Assembly: GCF_003651225.1 (NCBI RefSeq)
Contig: NZ_RCDB01000003.1
Span: forward strand, 251,259-315,258
Origin: Microbacterium telephonicum
Lineage (GTDB): Bacteria; Actinomycetota; Actinomycetes; Actinomycetales; Microbacteriaceae
Direction: 5' to 3'
Length of the DNA: 64,000 nucleotides
Below, piece after piece: positions 46,709 to 54,105 of the stretch (positions within the stretch are counted from its first letter, which is position 1; the number at the start of each line of letters is the position of its first letter). The translations under genes were made by a program, and so were the position numbers. The notes under the pieces were generated by a model, which saw only the letters and a list, made by a program, of their open reading frames with translations, ran no database searches and was not told the origin of the DNA.

Positions 46709-48397
46709 TTACCTCAGTTGTCGCGGCATCCGTGTCGTGGAGCTCGCCGTAACGCCCTTACCGAGCGCGTCGTTGCCTGCCGCGAATGCGAACGCCGCCC
46801 CGTAGGTCGCGTCGATCTTGCCGTAGTCCTGGTTGTCGTCGGCCTTCTTCAGCACGTACCCCGCACGTCGCGGATCACGTCGCGCGTTGAGGAAGTGCCG
46901 GAGCACGGTCGGGTTCCCGTCGAAGGAGACCTCGCCCTGCCGGATCTGCGAGTACAGCTGATCGAAAGTGTCGCAGGTGCGGCCGATGTCCTTCTGCTTC
47001 CACCGGATCGGCTCCTGCACGCTCATCTTCGCCTTGAGGCGCTTGTGATGGGCGGCCTCCCACTGCTTCACCTCACCGGCCCAGCCGGCGGACGGGTCCG
47101 CGTAGAAGCCGACGACGTTGTACTCCTTGAACGCCTTCGCCACCGCCTGCTCGATCTCGAGCTTCGGGGGGCGCCAGCCCTCGCCTTGGGGGCCGTCCGG
47201 CTGTTCCCAGATCCCGATAGTGAAGAAGTGCCGCTGCGTGACGGAGTATCCGATCAGCACGGTCGCGTCCGCGATGTGCTTGTCCTTGCGGCCTTCTGAA
47301 CCGTCGAAGCCGAGCGTCACGGGCTCCGTGCGGGAGACCGTCTTGTCCCGGCCGGCATCCACACAGGCGCGCATCTCCGGGTCTGACACGTACGCGTCGC
47401 GCGCCGCGTCCACCTGGTTGAGGAAGTCCGCCCGCATCACTGCGGGGTCGTTCGCCGTGTCGAAGAAGTCCATCGCAGTGCGATGCACGTCCGACCAGCC
47501 CGGCGCGCATGGCGGCTCATGAAGAAGGCAGCCGTCAGCGTGAGCAGATGAGTCCCCGAACGCGACCCTCAGACCGTAGACCAGCGACTCCATGTCATCG
47601 ATGCGGGTATCGGCCGGCGCTGGTCGATGGTCGAAGTAGATCGACCGCACATCCTCGAGGTTCTTGTACTTCCCCGACTGGATGTCATCCCAGAACCCGA
47701 ACGATGCCTCCGCGACCGACCGCTCACCCAGCGTGTACGCGTTGGGCGTTTCGATCGTCACGCCGCCGAGCTTCGTGGCGTTGTTGCGGAGGGTCTGCGC
47801 GAGCTTCACCCCACCGTTACCCCGCACCCACGTTTCCGTCTGGTCGAGAGACGCAGCAACAGCCTTGAAGCCCTTGATCGAGTTCGGAGACGACGTAATC
47901 GGCTGGATGCGGCCGCGTCGGAGCGAGACGAACGAATCCATCGGGTCCAGGTCGAACTCATCGACCGCGTCACCCTGGCGGAGCATCTCGAGCAGCGGCT
48001 CCCACGTGTTCTTCGTCTGCTCCTCGGTGACAGCCGCGATCGCGACGTACGGGGTGCGGACCTTCGACCACGGCTTCCCTACCGGCTGTCCTTCAGAATC
48101 CCACCCATCGGGAACAACCTCGAAGATCGCCTCGGAGATCATGATGCCGGCAACGAACGGCGACTTTCCCCAGCCTCGTGGCCTGATGAGCGCGGCGCGG
48201 TGAATCAATCGCCGCCCGGTCGATGGGTCGATCCGGTACAGCTCGTTCAGGAACTCCTGCTGCTCAAGAGTGAGGATGAACGGGTCGAACACGTCATCGT
48301 CGCCAGCATCCGGACGGCCGAGGTACTCAGCCATCTGGTCAGCGACGTGCCATCCCAGTGTGGGGAAGTCACCCTCATGTTGTGGGACCCACGGCAT
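46709..48397 (-). CDS. Terminase large subunit
   Basis: A 562-aa packaging motor. The Walker A-like RPRGWGKSPFVAG is about residues 70-82; TLGFDGSEGRKDKHIADA and the later SFDGNPTVLRHFLNARRDPR belong to the RNase H-like nuclease. Overlaps the small subunit by one base. Confidence 0.9.
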   Translation of the reverse strand: MPWVPQHEGDFPTLGWHVADQMAEYLGRPDAGDDDVFDPFILTLEQQEFLNELYRIDPSTGRRLIHRAALIRPRGWGKSPFVAGIMISEAIFEVVPDGWDSEGQPVGKPWSKVRTPYVAIAAVTEEQTKNTWEPLLEMLRQGDAVDEFDLDPMDSFVSLRRGRIQPITSSPNSIKGFKAVAASLDQTETWVRGNGGVKLAQTLRNNATKLGGVTIETPNAYTLGERSVAEASFGFWDDIQSGKYKNLEDVRSIYFDHRPAPADTRIDDMESLVYGLRVAFGDSSAHADGCLLHEPPCAPGWSDVHRTAMDFFDTANDPAVMRADFLNQVDAARDAYVSDPEMRACVDAGRDKTVSRTEPVTLGFDGSEGRKDKHIADATVLIGYSVTQRHFFTIGIWEQPDGPQGEGWRPPKLEIEQAVAKAFKEYNVVGFYADPSAGWAGEVKQWEAAHHKRLKAKMSVQEPIRWKQKDIGRTCDTFDQLYSQIRQGEVSFDGNPTVLRHFLNARRDPRRAGYVLKKADDNQDYGKIDATYGAAFAFAAGNDALGKGVTASSTTRMPRQLR

Positions 48398-48879
48398 CAG
48401 GCCGAGTCCTTCCGCGTAACCCCCCGCATCCGATCCCGCGACGACTCGACACGCTGAACCTTCTCAGCCGTATCGACCTCGGCACCCGTCGCCTGGGCGA
48501 ACTGCAGACGCAGGCGGGCCCGGTCCTCCGGCGTGAAACCGTACTTCGCCTCACGCAACCGCAACTCGGGCGCGAGGGACATCTTGCCGGTCCAGAACTC
48601 CGCGTGAATACGCGCCGTCTCCATCAGGAATGCCCAGTCAGCCTCGATGAACTCACCGGCCAACGGGTGCCGTGACAGCATCGCCCACCAGTCGAGCGTC
48701 ATCGCCGGCCACTCAAACTCTTGAGCGACAAGCTCCTTCTCGACCGTGACCATGACCGTGAACGCCGGCAACTCCGGCTGAGCGACAGGAGACGCCTCAA
48801 TCACCCGCAGTTGCACGACATCCTTGTTACGCCGCGCCCGCTGATTCGGATTCTTCGGAGCAGGGCCACGTCCAGCCAT
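48397..48879 (-). CDS. Terminase small subunit
   Basis: A 160-aa protein starting MAGRGPAPKNPNQRARRNKD, a common opening in actinophage small terminases, followed by a helical body (WPAMTLDWWAMLSRHPLAGEF ... ) and a basic end. Tandem CCGAAACGG elements precede the ATG. It recognises the packaging site. Confidence 0.8.
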   Translation of the reverse strand: MAGRGPAPKNPNQRARRNKDVVQLRVIEASPVAQPELPAFTVMVTVEKELVAQEFEWPAMTLDWWAMLSRHPLAGEFIEADWAFLMETARIHAEFWTGKMSLAPELRLREAKYGFTPEDRARLRLQFAQATGAEVDTAEKVQRVESSRDRMRGVTRKDSA

Positions 48880-48888
48880 AGGTCATCC

Positions 48889-48917
48889 CCGTTTCGGGTC
48901 AGCGGCGCCCGTTTCGG
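48889..48917 (-). repeat. Tandem CCGAAACGG elements upstream of terS
   Basis: CCGTTTCGG at 48889-48897 and 48909-48917 (plus-strand view), 20 bp apart. Each extends to the palindrome CCCGTTTCGGG. Leader consensus across the late genes: CGAAACGG-purine-GA-NN-ACC before the ATG. Confidence 0.6.
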
Positions 48918-49001
48918 GCAAATTCCCCAGACATGTACGTGGGGAGAATCACAGCACCTCTCCGCGATTCTGGGGGTCGGGGGGAGGGGGTGGGGTAGGG
49001 G

Positions 49002-49304
49002 TCAGGTTCGTCCTGGGTGTTGTTCTCGTGTTCGGTACGCGCTCGGTCGGCGTGCGCGTCGCGCTGTGCTTGCTTGGGTCTGCGTCTCGCGGTTGTGGTG
49101 CCAGTGGCAGAGGGTTCGCACGTTGTTGATGGTGGTGGTTTCGCCGGGTTGCCATTGGGTGGTGTGAGCGGCTTGGAGGTTCGTGGTTGCGGGGCATCGT
49201 TGCCCGGTGTTGAGGGTGGCCGTGCATTGGTGTCCGTCGCGTGTGAGGCAGGCGTCTCGGATGCGGGTGGGGACGTGGGTGGGGCGGCTGTTTTCCCAAG
49301 GCAT
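49002..49304 (-). CDS. HNH endonuclease next to terminase, 100 aa
   Basis: PTHVPTRIRDACLTRDGHQC, then QAAHTTQWQPGETTTINNVRTLCHWHHNRE: the HNH fold with a Cys pair. Phage HNH proteins encoded beside terminase (HK97 gp74 type) are needed for cos cleavage. ATG 49304 lacks a strong ribosome site. The 122 bp downstream to terS are G-rich and may hold cos. Confidence 0.75.
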   Translation of the reverse strand: MPWENSRPTHVPTRIRDACLTRDGHQCTATLNTGQRCPATTNLQAAHTTQWQPGETTTINNVRTLCHWHHNRETQTQASTARRARRPSAYRTREQHPGRT

Positions 49305-49315
49305 GGCAGGAGGGG

Positions 49316-49447
49316 CTAGTTGTAGCCGAGGGCGCCGTCCCAGACGGGGTCGCAACACTCTGCGGCAGCCATCGCGCTGGTGTATTCGCTGCCGCAGGTG
49401 GTGCATTCGGGCCGGGTGCCGGGGTGGTAGGTGGCTTGCTCGCTCAT
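49316..49447 (-). CDS. Small zinc-binding protein, 43 aa
   Basis: MSEQATYHPGTRPECTTCGSEY, then a CC pair: one CxxC plus CC zinc site. AGGTG ribosome site. Overlaps the upstream gene stop (ATGA). Function unknown. Confidence 0.55.
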   Translation of the reverse strand: MSEQATYHPGTRPECTTCGSEYTSAMAAAECCDPVWDGALGYN

Positions 49448-50037
49448 CTCGGGGAGCACCTTTCGCCGCGCATCCATGCGTCCATGCGCCTGTGGTGGCG
49501 CGCGCACATCGGTTGATAGTCGTCAAGGTTGCGGGAGTACTCGGCTCGTCGGCCCTTGTTCAGCCCCGCGATCCGCTCCGAGGAATCCGGACTGAGCGCC
49601 CATTCCGCAGCTGGTCCACCGCACTCGACGCAGACTTGCAGTGACGCCGGCCCGCGGTCTGCGTGGAGACGGCTGTGCGCGGTGGTGTAGGTGCCTATCT
49701 CTCCCCGTGCGGGGCCAGGCCGACAGGCGAGGCACCCGCGAGTCGCACCTTTGCGAAGTGCGGCTCCGTGGATGATCGATTCTTTCCCGCAGTCGCAGGT
49801 GCATCGCCAGTGAGCGCCGGTCGCGGATGTGTCCTTGGCGGTGACCTTCTCGATCACTCTCCATCTTCCGAACCTGCGTCCGGTGAGATCGATCACTCGC
49901 GACTTCTGGTAGGCACCATGCGGGGCAAGGGGGACGCCGCGCAGTCGTTGTCTGTAGTGCGCCTCGCAGAGGCCCTTGGAGCGGTTGGGTCGGCCGCATC
50001 CATCGAACGAACAGGTACGCTGATTGCCAGCCATCAT
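49444..50037 (-). CDS. Zinc-finger/HNH-type endonuclease with AP2-like segment
   Basis: A 197-aa protein. N-terminal C-x4-C ... C-x2-H finger (CSFDGCGRPNRSKGLCEAHY), then LTGRRFGRWRVIEKV with WRCTCDCG (AP2/HNH-associated), a CVECGG knuckle, and a C-terminal HNH-like YQPMCARHHRRMDAWMRG. Likely a homing endonuclease inserted between terminase and the early genes. Confidence 0.6.
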   Translation of the reverse strand: MMAGNQRTCSFDGCGRPNRSKGLCEAHYRQRLRGVPLAPHGAYQKSRVIDLTGRRFGRWRVIEKVTAKDTSATGAHWRCTCDCGKESIIHGAALRKGATRGCLACRPGPARGEIGTYTTAHSRLHADRGPASLQVCVECGGPAAEWALSPDSSERIAGLNKGRRAEYSRNLDDYQPMCARHHRRMDAWMRGERCSPR

Positions 50038-50063
50038 CTGCCTCCTACGCAGGTGTTCGGTTA

Positions 50064-50097
50064 GGCCCGGCGAGTGTTGGTAGCACTCGTTCGGGCC
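50064..50097. terminator. Hairpin between two HNH genes
   Basis: GGCCCG-G-CGAGTG pairs with CACTCG-TT-CGGGCC around a 7-nt loop (50064-50097). It lies in the 130-bp gap between the HNH genes. Possible terminator or processing site. Confidence 0.5.
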
Positions 50098-50167
50098 GTT
50101 CTCATTCTCTCACTCGGGTCCGACACGCACCCACGGTCAGTCCTCGTCGTCGTTGGGGGTGCGCGCC

Positions 50168-50719
50168 TCACCGTGACGTGGCTCGCGCGCGCAGGTTACG
50201 TTTGCGTTCGACATTGCACGTGCGGCAATGCCGGTTGCCTGGGCTTCCGGGGTATTCCACCCAGTCGTTGTGGCCGCGACGGCAGAGTGCATCACCGGTC
50301 TTTGTCGCAAGGGGGGAACGTCGCATGTTCTCCGTGTGAGTCACAGCCTCTAGGTGATCGGGGTTGCAGCAAATGCGATTGCGGCACAGATGGTCAAGCT
50401 CGAGCCCTGTATCGTGTGCACCCTTTGCGAGGTAGTAGGCGATCCTGTGCGCGAGGAGTGGCTTCGACCGAAGTGTGAAAGAGCCGTAGCCTCGGCCGCT
50501 CTGAGCGGCAGTCCACACCCAGCACGACCCCGACTTGTCGACTTTCGCCCAGAAGCGCTCCAACTCCTCGGGAGTCTCTGGTGCAACTAGGTCTCGGTTC
50601 TCAGCTCGTCGTTTCGCTGCGTACGCTCGCGACTTGTCACGGAGGCATTGGATGCAGCCCCCATTCCGGCGACCAGTGTTGTGCCCCTCGGGGCAGGCTG
50701 TTTGTGCAACAATCGTCAC
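50168..50719 (-). CDS. HNH_3 homing-type endonuclease
   Basis: A 183-aa protein: N-terminal zinc knuckle (CPEGHNTGRRNGGCIQC), WVWTAAQSGRGYGSF, LAHRIAYYLAKG, then the HNH core LELDHLCRNRICCNPDHLEAV and a C-terminal knuckle CRRGHN ... CRTC. GTG start with GAGGAGAT. It is a larger relative of the HNH gene at 26761. Confidence 0.8.
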   Translation of the reverse strand: MTIVAQTACPEGHNTGRRNGGCIQCLRDKSRAYAAKRRAENRDLVAPETPEELERFWAKVDKSGSCWVWTAAQSGRGYGSFTLRSKPLLAHRIAYYLAKGAHDTGLELDHLCRNRICCNPDHLEAVTHTENMRRSPLATKTGDALCRRGHNDWVEYPGSPGNRHCRTCNVERKRNLRARATSR

Positions 50720-50947
50720 GTCGATCTCCTCAACAGATCGGTCACGACCCCGGACGGTGCCAGCCGTTGCGGGGTCTTTCTACAAAGAGGGGCCTCTTAC
50801 GGGGGCTGGTCGGGCCTATGCGCGCCAGGCCAGCGACATATGGAGTTGGTGACGCGTTCGGGTTGCGTCGTTGTGCCGCGTGTGTTGCGGCTCTCGACCC
50901 GCGCTTGCCTGGGCTGGGGGCACCTGATCTGGCGGGGAGTTAAACGG

Positions 50948-50980
50948 CAGAACCCCCGGCCGGTGTGGCTGGGGGTTCTG
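50948..50980 (-). terminator. Terminator 24-56 nt downstream of the putative late promoter
   Basis: Perfect 10-bp stem CAGAACCCCC / GGGGGTTCTG with a 13-nt loop, then CCGTTTAA on the minus strand. It also ends readthrough from the early operon. Confidence 0.65.
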
Positions 50981-51010
50981 GGTTTGGACGTGGATGTCCG
51001 AGGCGTGACT

Positions 51011-51042
51011 ATCGTAGCGGATGAATGACATGGTTGTCATTC
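51011..51042 (-). promoter_or_regulatory. Putative late promoter with palindromic operator
   Basis: Minus-strand -35 ATGACA (51040-51035), 18-bp spacer and -10 TACGAT (51016-51011). The palindrome GAATGACA-TGGT-TGTCATTC (51023-51042) overlaps the -35 and spacer. Predicted start near 51004. Confidence 0.5.
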
Positions 51043-51065
51043 GTGTTGTTGTGGCGTGTCGGCTC

Positions 51066-51266
51066 CTATTCGGTCGGTTCCTGGTCCCAGCCCCGGTCGT
51101 ACCTTGCGTGTACGAGATTGCGCGGGTGGACGCGCTTGGTCTTGCTGTCTCGAGTGCGCACCACGACAAGGCCGTGGGTCGTCGGGTCGGTCGACCCGAC
51201 GACGAGAAGCTCCTGCGTGACAAGGTGACGCACGCGATCGCCGAACATGAATCCATCAACGCTCAC
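51066..51266 (-). CDS. Hypothetical phage protein, 66 aa
   Basis: VSVDGFMFGDRVRHLVTQE, then GLVVVRTRDSKTKRVHPRNLVHARY: a compact KOW/SH3-like pattern with basic residues. No firm family. The GTG start forms part of junction copy 4; the stop lies inside the CGACCGAATAGGAGC repeat. Confidence 0.6.
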   Translation of the reverse strand: MSVDGFMFGDRVRHLVTQELLVVGSTDPTTHGLVVVRTRDSKTKRVHPRNLVHARYDRGWDQEPTE

Positions 51267-51279
51267 GACAGATCACCCG
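51263..51279 (-). repeat. GDPS-type gene-junction sequence, copy 4
   Basis: CGGGTGATCTGTCGTGA on the minus strand: two substitutions from the other copies, still encoding GDLS, stop and GTG start. Confidence 0.65.
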
Positions 51280-51400
51280 GGCAGGCGTGGGAATATCCTT
51301 CATCCCACGCGTCACCGAGGCGTGGGTGGCTTTCACCGGACCACCCGCACGTGTGACACCGCGCTTCGTACGTCTCGATGATCTCGATGTCGCGGCTCAT
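51263..51400 (-). CDS. Small zinc-binding protein, 45 aa
   Basis: MSRDIEIIETYEARCHTCGW, then DEGYSHACPGDLS: CxxC plus H-x-C, one zinc site. It starts in junction copy 3 and ends in copy 4. Confidence 0.6.
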   Translation of the reverse strand: MSRDIEIIETYEARCHTCGWSGESHPRLGDAWDEGYSHACPGDLS

Positions 51401-51413
51401 GACGGATCACCCG
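51397..51413 (-). repeat. GDPS-type gene-junction sequence, copy 3
   Basis: The same 17 bases as at 27495 and 27890, on the minus strand. It closes the 73-aa gene and opens the 45-aa gene. Confidence 0.7.
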
Positions 51414-51618
51414 ATTGGTTCAGCGGTGCCAGTGGCCAGATGTCGAGATCTCGGCGGTTCAGGAAGATCCACGAGATCAGCGAGTCGGGGTCGATGAGTC
51501 CGATGTCATCGTCTCGGTCGATCTGCACGAGCACGTGCCGCCCATCGGGAGTGATGAATGCGGCCTGCGTTCGGCGCGTCGCCTCCATGTACGCGCGAAC
51601 CTCGTTGGCGTTCTTCAC
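51397..51618 (-). CDS. Hypothetical phage protein, 73 aa
   Basis: VKNANEVRAYMEATRRTQ, then FITPDGRHVLVQIDRDDDIG and a C-terminus ending GDPS. The GTG overlaps the upstream stop (GTGA). The N-terminal extension in frame is antisense-like and rejected. No family recognised. Confidence 0.55.
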   Translation of the reverse strand: MKNANEVRAYMEATRRTQAAFITPDGRHVLVQIDRDDDIGLIDPDSLISWIFLNRRDLDIWPLAPLNQSGDPS

Positions 51619-51983
51619 GTCGTGCCCCCGTCCGTGTGGTCTTGACTTGGAGCGTCGGCGCCACGCTCCAACTGGGATGCCGACTCCCTTGGAGACAGTT
51701 CGGCCGAACCGGAAGCATGAACGCCACAGAGCCCCGCGACGCGGGCTTGACCGTAAAGGTATCCGCGCCATGCCGCGACGCCGCACACCTCGCAGGTCAT
51801 GTCGGCCTTGCTCACTCGGACGTCGTGGATCGACATCGCACGCTTGGGGTAGACATCGCCCTTCTGGGTGTAGCCCTCGCCGTCCTTGACCTTTTCCAGC
51901 GCCTCAGCCTTGCTGCCTGCACGAACGTAGATGACGTGGTGCGTGACGAAATGCTCGGTGATGACGTACTCGCGCTCAGGCAC
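51615..51983 (-). CDS. Hypothetical phage protein, 122 aa
   Basis: Begins MPEREYVITEHFVTHHVIYVRAG (a beta hairpin and KAEALEKVKDGEG helix, like small phage YozE-type folds), then a CEVCG knuckle and a Ser-rich tail ending DHTDGGTT. GTG start. The tail shares 15 bases with the gene at 63013. Confidence 0.55.
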   Translation of the reverse strand: MPEREYVITEHFVTHHVIYVRAGSKAEALEKVKDGEGYTQKGDVYPKRAMSIHDVRVSKADMTCEVCGVAAWRGYLYGQARVAGLCGVHASGSAELSPRESASQLERGADAPSQDHTDGGTT

Positions 51984-52013
51984 CTCGGCCCCCGTTATCG
52001 TGGTTAGTGGTGG

Positions 52014-52682
52014 TCATGATGCGTCCCTTTCTGCGGTGGCGTACGCGCCGGCTTGGAGTGCGAGTTCCCCGACCCACCGCGACCCGCACGCGAGGCAGAC
52101 GAGGACACCGTCCTGGACTCGGTCGCGCCACCGGAACCGGAGCGGCCACCGCATCTCGACCGGTCGCCCTTGGTCGTCGTCCGCGAGGTACGTGGTCGCG
52201 CCGCACTCGTCCATGTAGCAGGCGGCGAGGAGCTGCTTCTCTCGGGGTGGGAGGAGGCCGTTGCGGATCTCGCCTACCCATCCGCGGAGGGTGTGGACGT
52301 GCCAGGTGGGGTCGGTGAGTGTGGCGAGGGTGGCGGCTTGCCATGCTCGGAGACCGTCGATGGGGTGCGCTGGTCTGGGGAGCCCGGCGAGGCGGCACCA
52401 GTCTACGATCTGGGTGCTGATGATCGTGAACCGGTAGAGGGCGTCTCCGTCGAGAGGGATGGTTTCGCCGGGGAGGTTCGATGATGCACCGGATCCGGAT
52501 CGCATGGACCCGTGGATCGCGGCCTCGAGCTGGGTGAGGAGGGGTTCCTGTTCGAGGTTGCGGGTGTAGGTGGTTCCGTTGACGAGCTGGGTGATGCGGG
52601 TTCGTGTGGGCTGGGTGAGGTCGTCGACGGCGTTGCGGAGGTCGCGTGCGTCGAACCGGGGGCGGGTGTCGATGTCAGTCAT
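52014..52682 (-). CDS. Conserved actinophage protein, 222 aa
   Basis: Helical N-terminus (FDARDLRNAVDDLTQPTRTRITQLVNG ... LEAAIHGSM), a middle region ALYRFTIISTQIVDWCRLAGLP, and a C-terminal zinc ribbon (CGATTYL ... CLACGSRWVG). This is seen in early operons of Microbacterium- and Arthrobacter-type phages; function not established. GAAGGAACCA precedes the start. Confidence 0.65.
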   Translation of the reverse strand: MTDIDTRPRFDARDLRNAVDDLTQPTRTRITQLVNGTTYTRNLEQEPLLTQLEAAIHGSMRSGSGASSNLPGETIPLDGDALYRFTIISTQIVDWCRLAGLPRPAHPIDGLRAWQAATLATLTDPTWHVHTLRGWVGEIRNGLLPPREKQLLAACYMDECGATTYLADDDQGRPVEMRWPLRFRWRDRVQDGVLVCLACGSRWVGELALQAGAYATAERDAS

Positions 52683-52788
52683 CACTGGTTCCTTCGCAGG
52701 TGGTCATGTTGTCGTCGTTGTCGATGGTCCAGCCGGTGCAGTTCCACGGCTTACCGTCGCGGCATTCGGGGCAGACAGGCGCGGTCAT
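52675..52788 (-). CDS. Small zinc-binding protein, 37 aa
   Basis: [20 protein letters not shown], then DNDDNMTTCEGTSDD: four Cys. It overlaps both neighbours (ATGA upstream, 8 nt downstream), which supports it as a translated gene despite its size. Confidence 0.55.
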   Translation of the reverse strand: MTAPVCPECRDGKPWNCTGWTIDNDDNMTTCEGTSDD

Positions 52789-53012
52789 CGCACACCCACC
52801 CAGAGATCCGCTATTGGTGTGACGCCACATCCGGGCGGGCATCCGTACTCAGTGCAGGGCCGGGTGCACGGCTCGTGGTACTCGACCAGCCAGCCGTTCT
52901 CGATGCCGATGGTTCCTGCACGGAAGTCGGCCGTGATCTCGTCACGAAACTTGCGCTCGAGTTCCGCGCGGTGGGCGCGACGCGGGCTAGAACGGGGCGT
53001 CAGCTTCGCCAT
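52785..53012 (-). CDS. Hypothetical phage protein with Cys cluster, 75 aa
   Basis: Basic helical start ([20 protein letters not shown]), then a C-terminal [14 protein letters not shown] cluster. Start ATG 53012 lies inside the ssb 3' end (26-nt overlap). Function unknown; zinc binding likely. Confidence 0.55.
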   Translation of the reverse strand: MAKLTPRSSPRRAHRAELERKFRDEITADFRAGTIGIENGWLVEYHEPCTRPCTEYGCPPGCGVTPIADLWVGVR

Positions 53013-53463
53013 AGTTCCCGCCTCCCCACGTGTCCTGCCCGGGCTGCACGGTCGACCACGTCTGCTCAGCGGGCTGCTGCTGCCGTCCGCCACCGGACGA
53101 GGCCGCGCGCGTGACCTGAGCGGTCGCGTAACGCAGCGAGGGGCCGATCTCGTCGACCTCCAGCTCGATCGAGGTGCGGTTGTTGCCTTCGCGGTCCTGG
53201 TAGGAGCGCTGCTTCAGGCGACCGGTCGCGATGACACGGGAGCCCTTCGTCAGCGAACCGGCCACGTGCTCGGCGAACTCCCGCCACACCGACGCGCGCA
53301 GGAACAGGGCCTCGCCGTCCTTCCACTCGTTCGCCTGACGGTCGAACGTGCGGGGAGTGGACGCGATCGTGAAGTTCGCGACCGGGACGCCGTTCTGCGT
53401 GTACCGCAGCTCGGGGTCGCTGGTGAGGTTGCCGACGACGGTGAGGGTGGTTTCTTCAGCCAT
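52987..53463 (-). CDS. ssb: Single-stranded DNA-binding protein
   Basis: A 158-aa OB-fold protein: [40 protein letters not shown], then [30 protein letters not shown]. The end is ADAPF, a shortened acidic tip that replaces DDIPF. It coats ssDNA for replication and Erf-mediated annealing. Confidence 0.95.
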   Translation of the reverse strand: MAEETTLTVVGNLTSDPELRYTQNGVPVANFTIASTPRTFDRQANEWKDGEALFLRASVWREFAEHVAGSLTKGSRVIATGRLKQRSYQDREGNNRTSIELEVDEIGPSLRYATAQVTRAASSGGGRQQQPAEQTWSTVQPGQDTWGGGNYGEADAPF

Positions 53464-53827
53464 TGGTTGTCTCCTCTGTGATGGTGGCTTCGTGATTGAT
53501 GCGGTTGATGAAGTCGATCCGGTAGAGGTTTCCCTGGCTGTCGGAAGTCTCGTTCGCGATCTGGATGATCTTTGCGGCGGTGAAGAGCCGGCCCCCTGCC
53601 CACGGGTCTTCGACGACGAGCTCTGCGCGGGTGACCTGGTCGGGCGTGATGACGCGGTCGACGCCCGTCCCGTTCAGCGGGGGAAGCATGACGAGCGCGG
53701 TCTCGTCGGTCCCGTGGGTGTATTGCGGGATGACGGTTGCGAGGCAGTCGTGGAACGTGCCCCCGTTCCGGTAGTTGCCTGTGATGCGCCAGATTGAGTG
53801 CTCGGTGGCGCCTTCGAGGATTTTCAT
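53456..53827 (-). CDS. Hypothetical phage protein, 123 aa
   Basis: [20 protein letters not shown], a Tyr/Thr-rich middle and [20 protein letters not shown]. Start ATG 53827 with AAAGGCGACAGC. No family recognised. Between a DNA-binding protein and ssb. Confidence 0.6.
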   Translation of the reverse strand: MKILEGATEHSIWRITGNYRNGGTFHDCLATVIPQYTHGTDETALVMLPPLNGTGVDRVITPDQVTRAELVVEDPWAGGRLFTAAKIIQIANETSDSQGNLYRIDFINRINHEATITEETTNG

Positions 53828-54105
53828 GCTGTCGCCTTTCTGTTTCGGTATCTGGGGTTCGCGGGGAGTCCTTCGCCGCGCCTCACGCGTGCGATCTCCC
53901 CTGGGGTGCGATTTAGTTCGGTGGCTATATCGGCGTCGCACAGGCCGGCGAGGACACGGGCGCGTACACGGTCGCGGTACTCGAGGGTGGTGCGGCGGGG
54001 GGCGAGTTCGTTGCGGAGCGCTTGACCGGGTGTGATGCCTTCGCGTTCAGCGCGGTCTTGGATGCGCCACACGTCTTTCGGGTCGAGGTCGACGGTCACC
54101 TTCAT
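53824..54105 (-). CDS. Helix-turn-helix protein, 93 aa
   Basis: N-terminal ribbon-helix-like MKVTVDLDPKDVWRIQDRAEREG, then an HTH-like ARVLAGLCDADIATELNRTPGEIARVRRGEG (about 50-80). Probably an early regulator. Overlaps both neighbours (ATGA). Confidence 0.6.
   Translation of the reverse strand: MKVTVDLDPKDVWRIQDRAEREGITPGQALRNELAPRRTTLEYRDRVRARVLAGLCDADIATELNRTPGEIARVRRGEGLPANPRYRNRKATA

Larger units (their letters stand above)
50720..51065. promoter_or_regulatory. 346-bp regulatory gap between early and late genes
   Basis: No gene is supported here. It holds, right to left: a palindromic promoter (51011-51042), a strong hairpin (50948-50980), a short AAGAGG-GG-CCTCTT palindrome near 50786, and a GACCCC/GGGGTC hairpin (50746-50776) followed by TTTCT on the plus strand. 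It looks like the late control region. Confidence 0.55.

Noticed and set aside
48918..49001. cos site in the G-rich gap beside terS
   Set aside because: The position is right, but no cohesive-end sequence can be recognised by eye, so it is mentioned only under the HNH gene.
49002..49299. Second ORF overlapping the terminase-side HNH (48949-49299)
   Set aside because: Its Pro/His/Arg-rich translation is a frame shadow of the HNH gene and lacks any motif.
50816..51043. Minus-strand ORF through the late control region
   Set aside because: It contains the promoter -10 and the terminator stem and has no ribosome site.
51976..52016. 13-codon ORF MTTTNHDNGGRGA upstream of the 122-aa gene
   Set aside because: Too short, no motif; overlaps only one neighbour.
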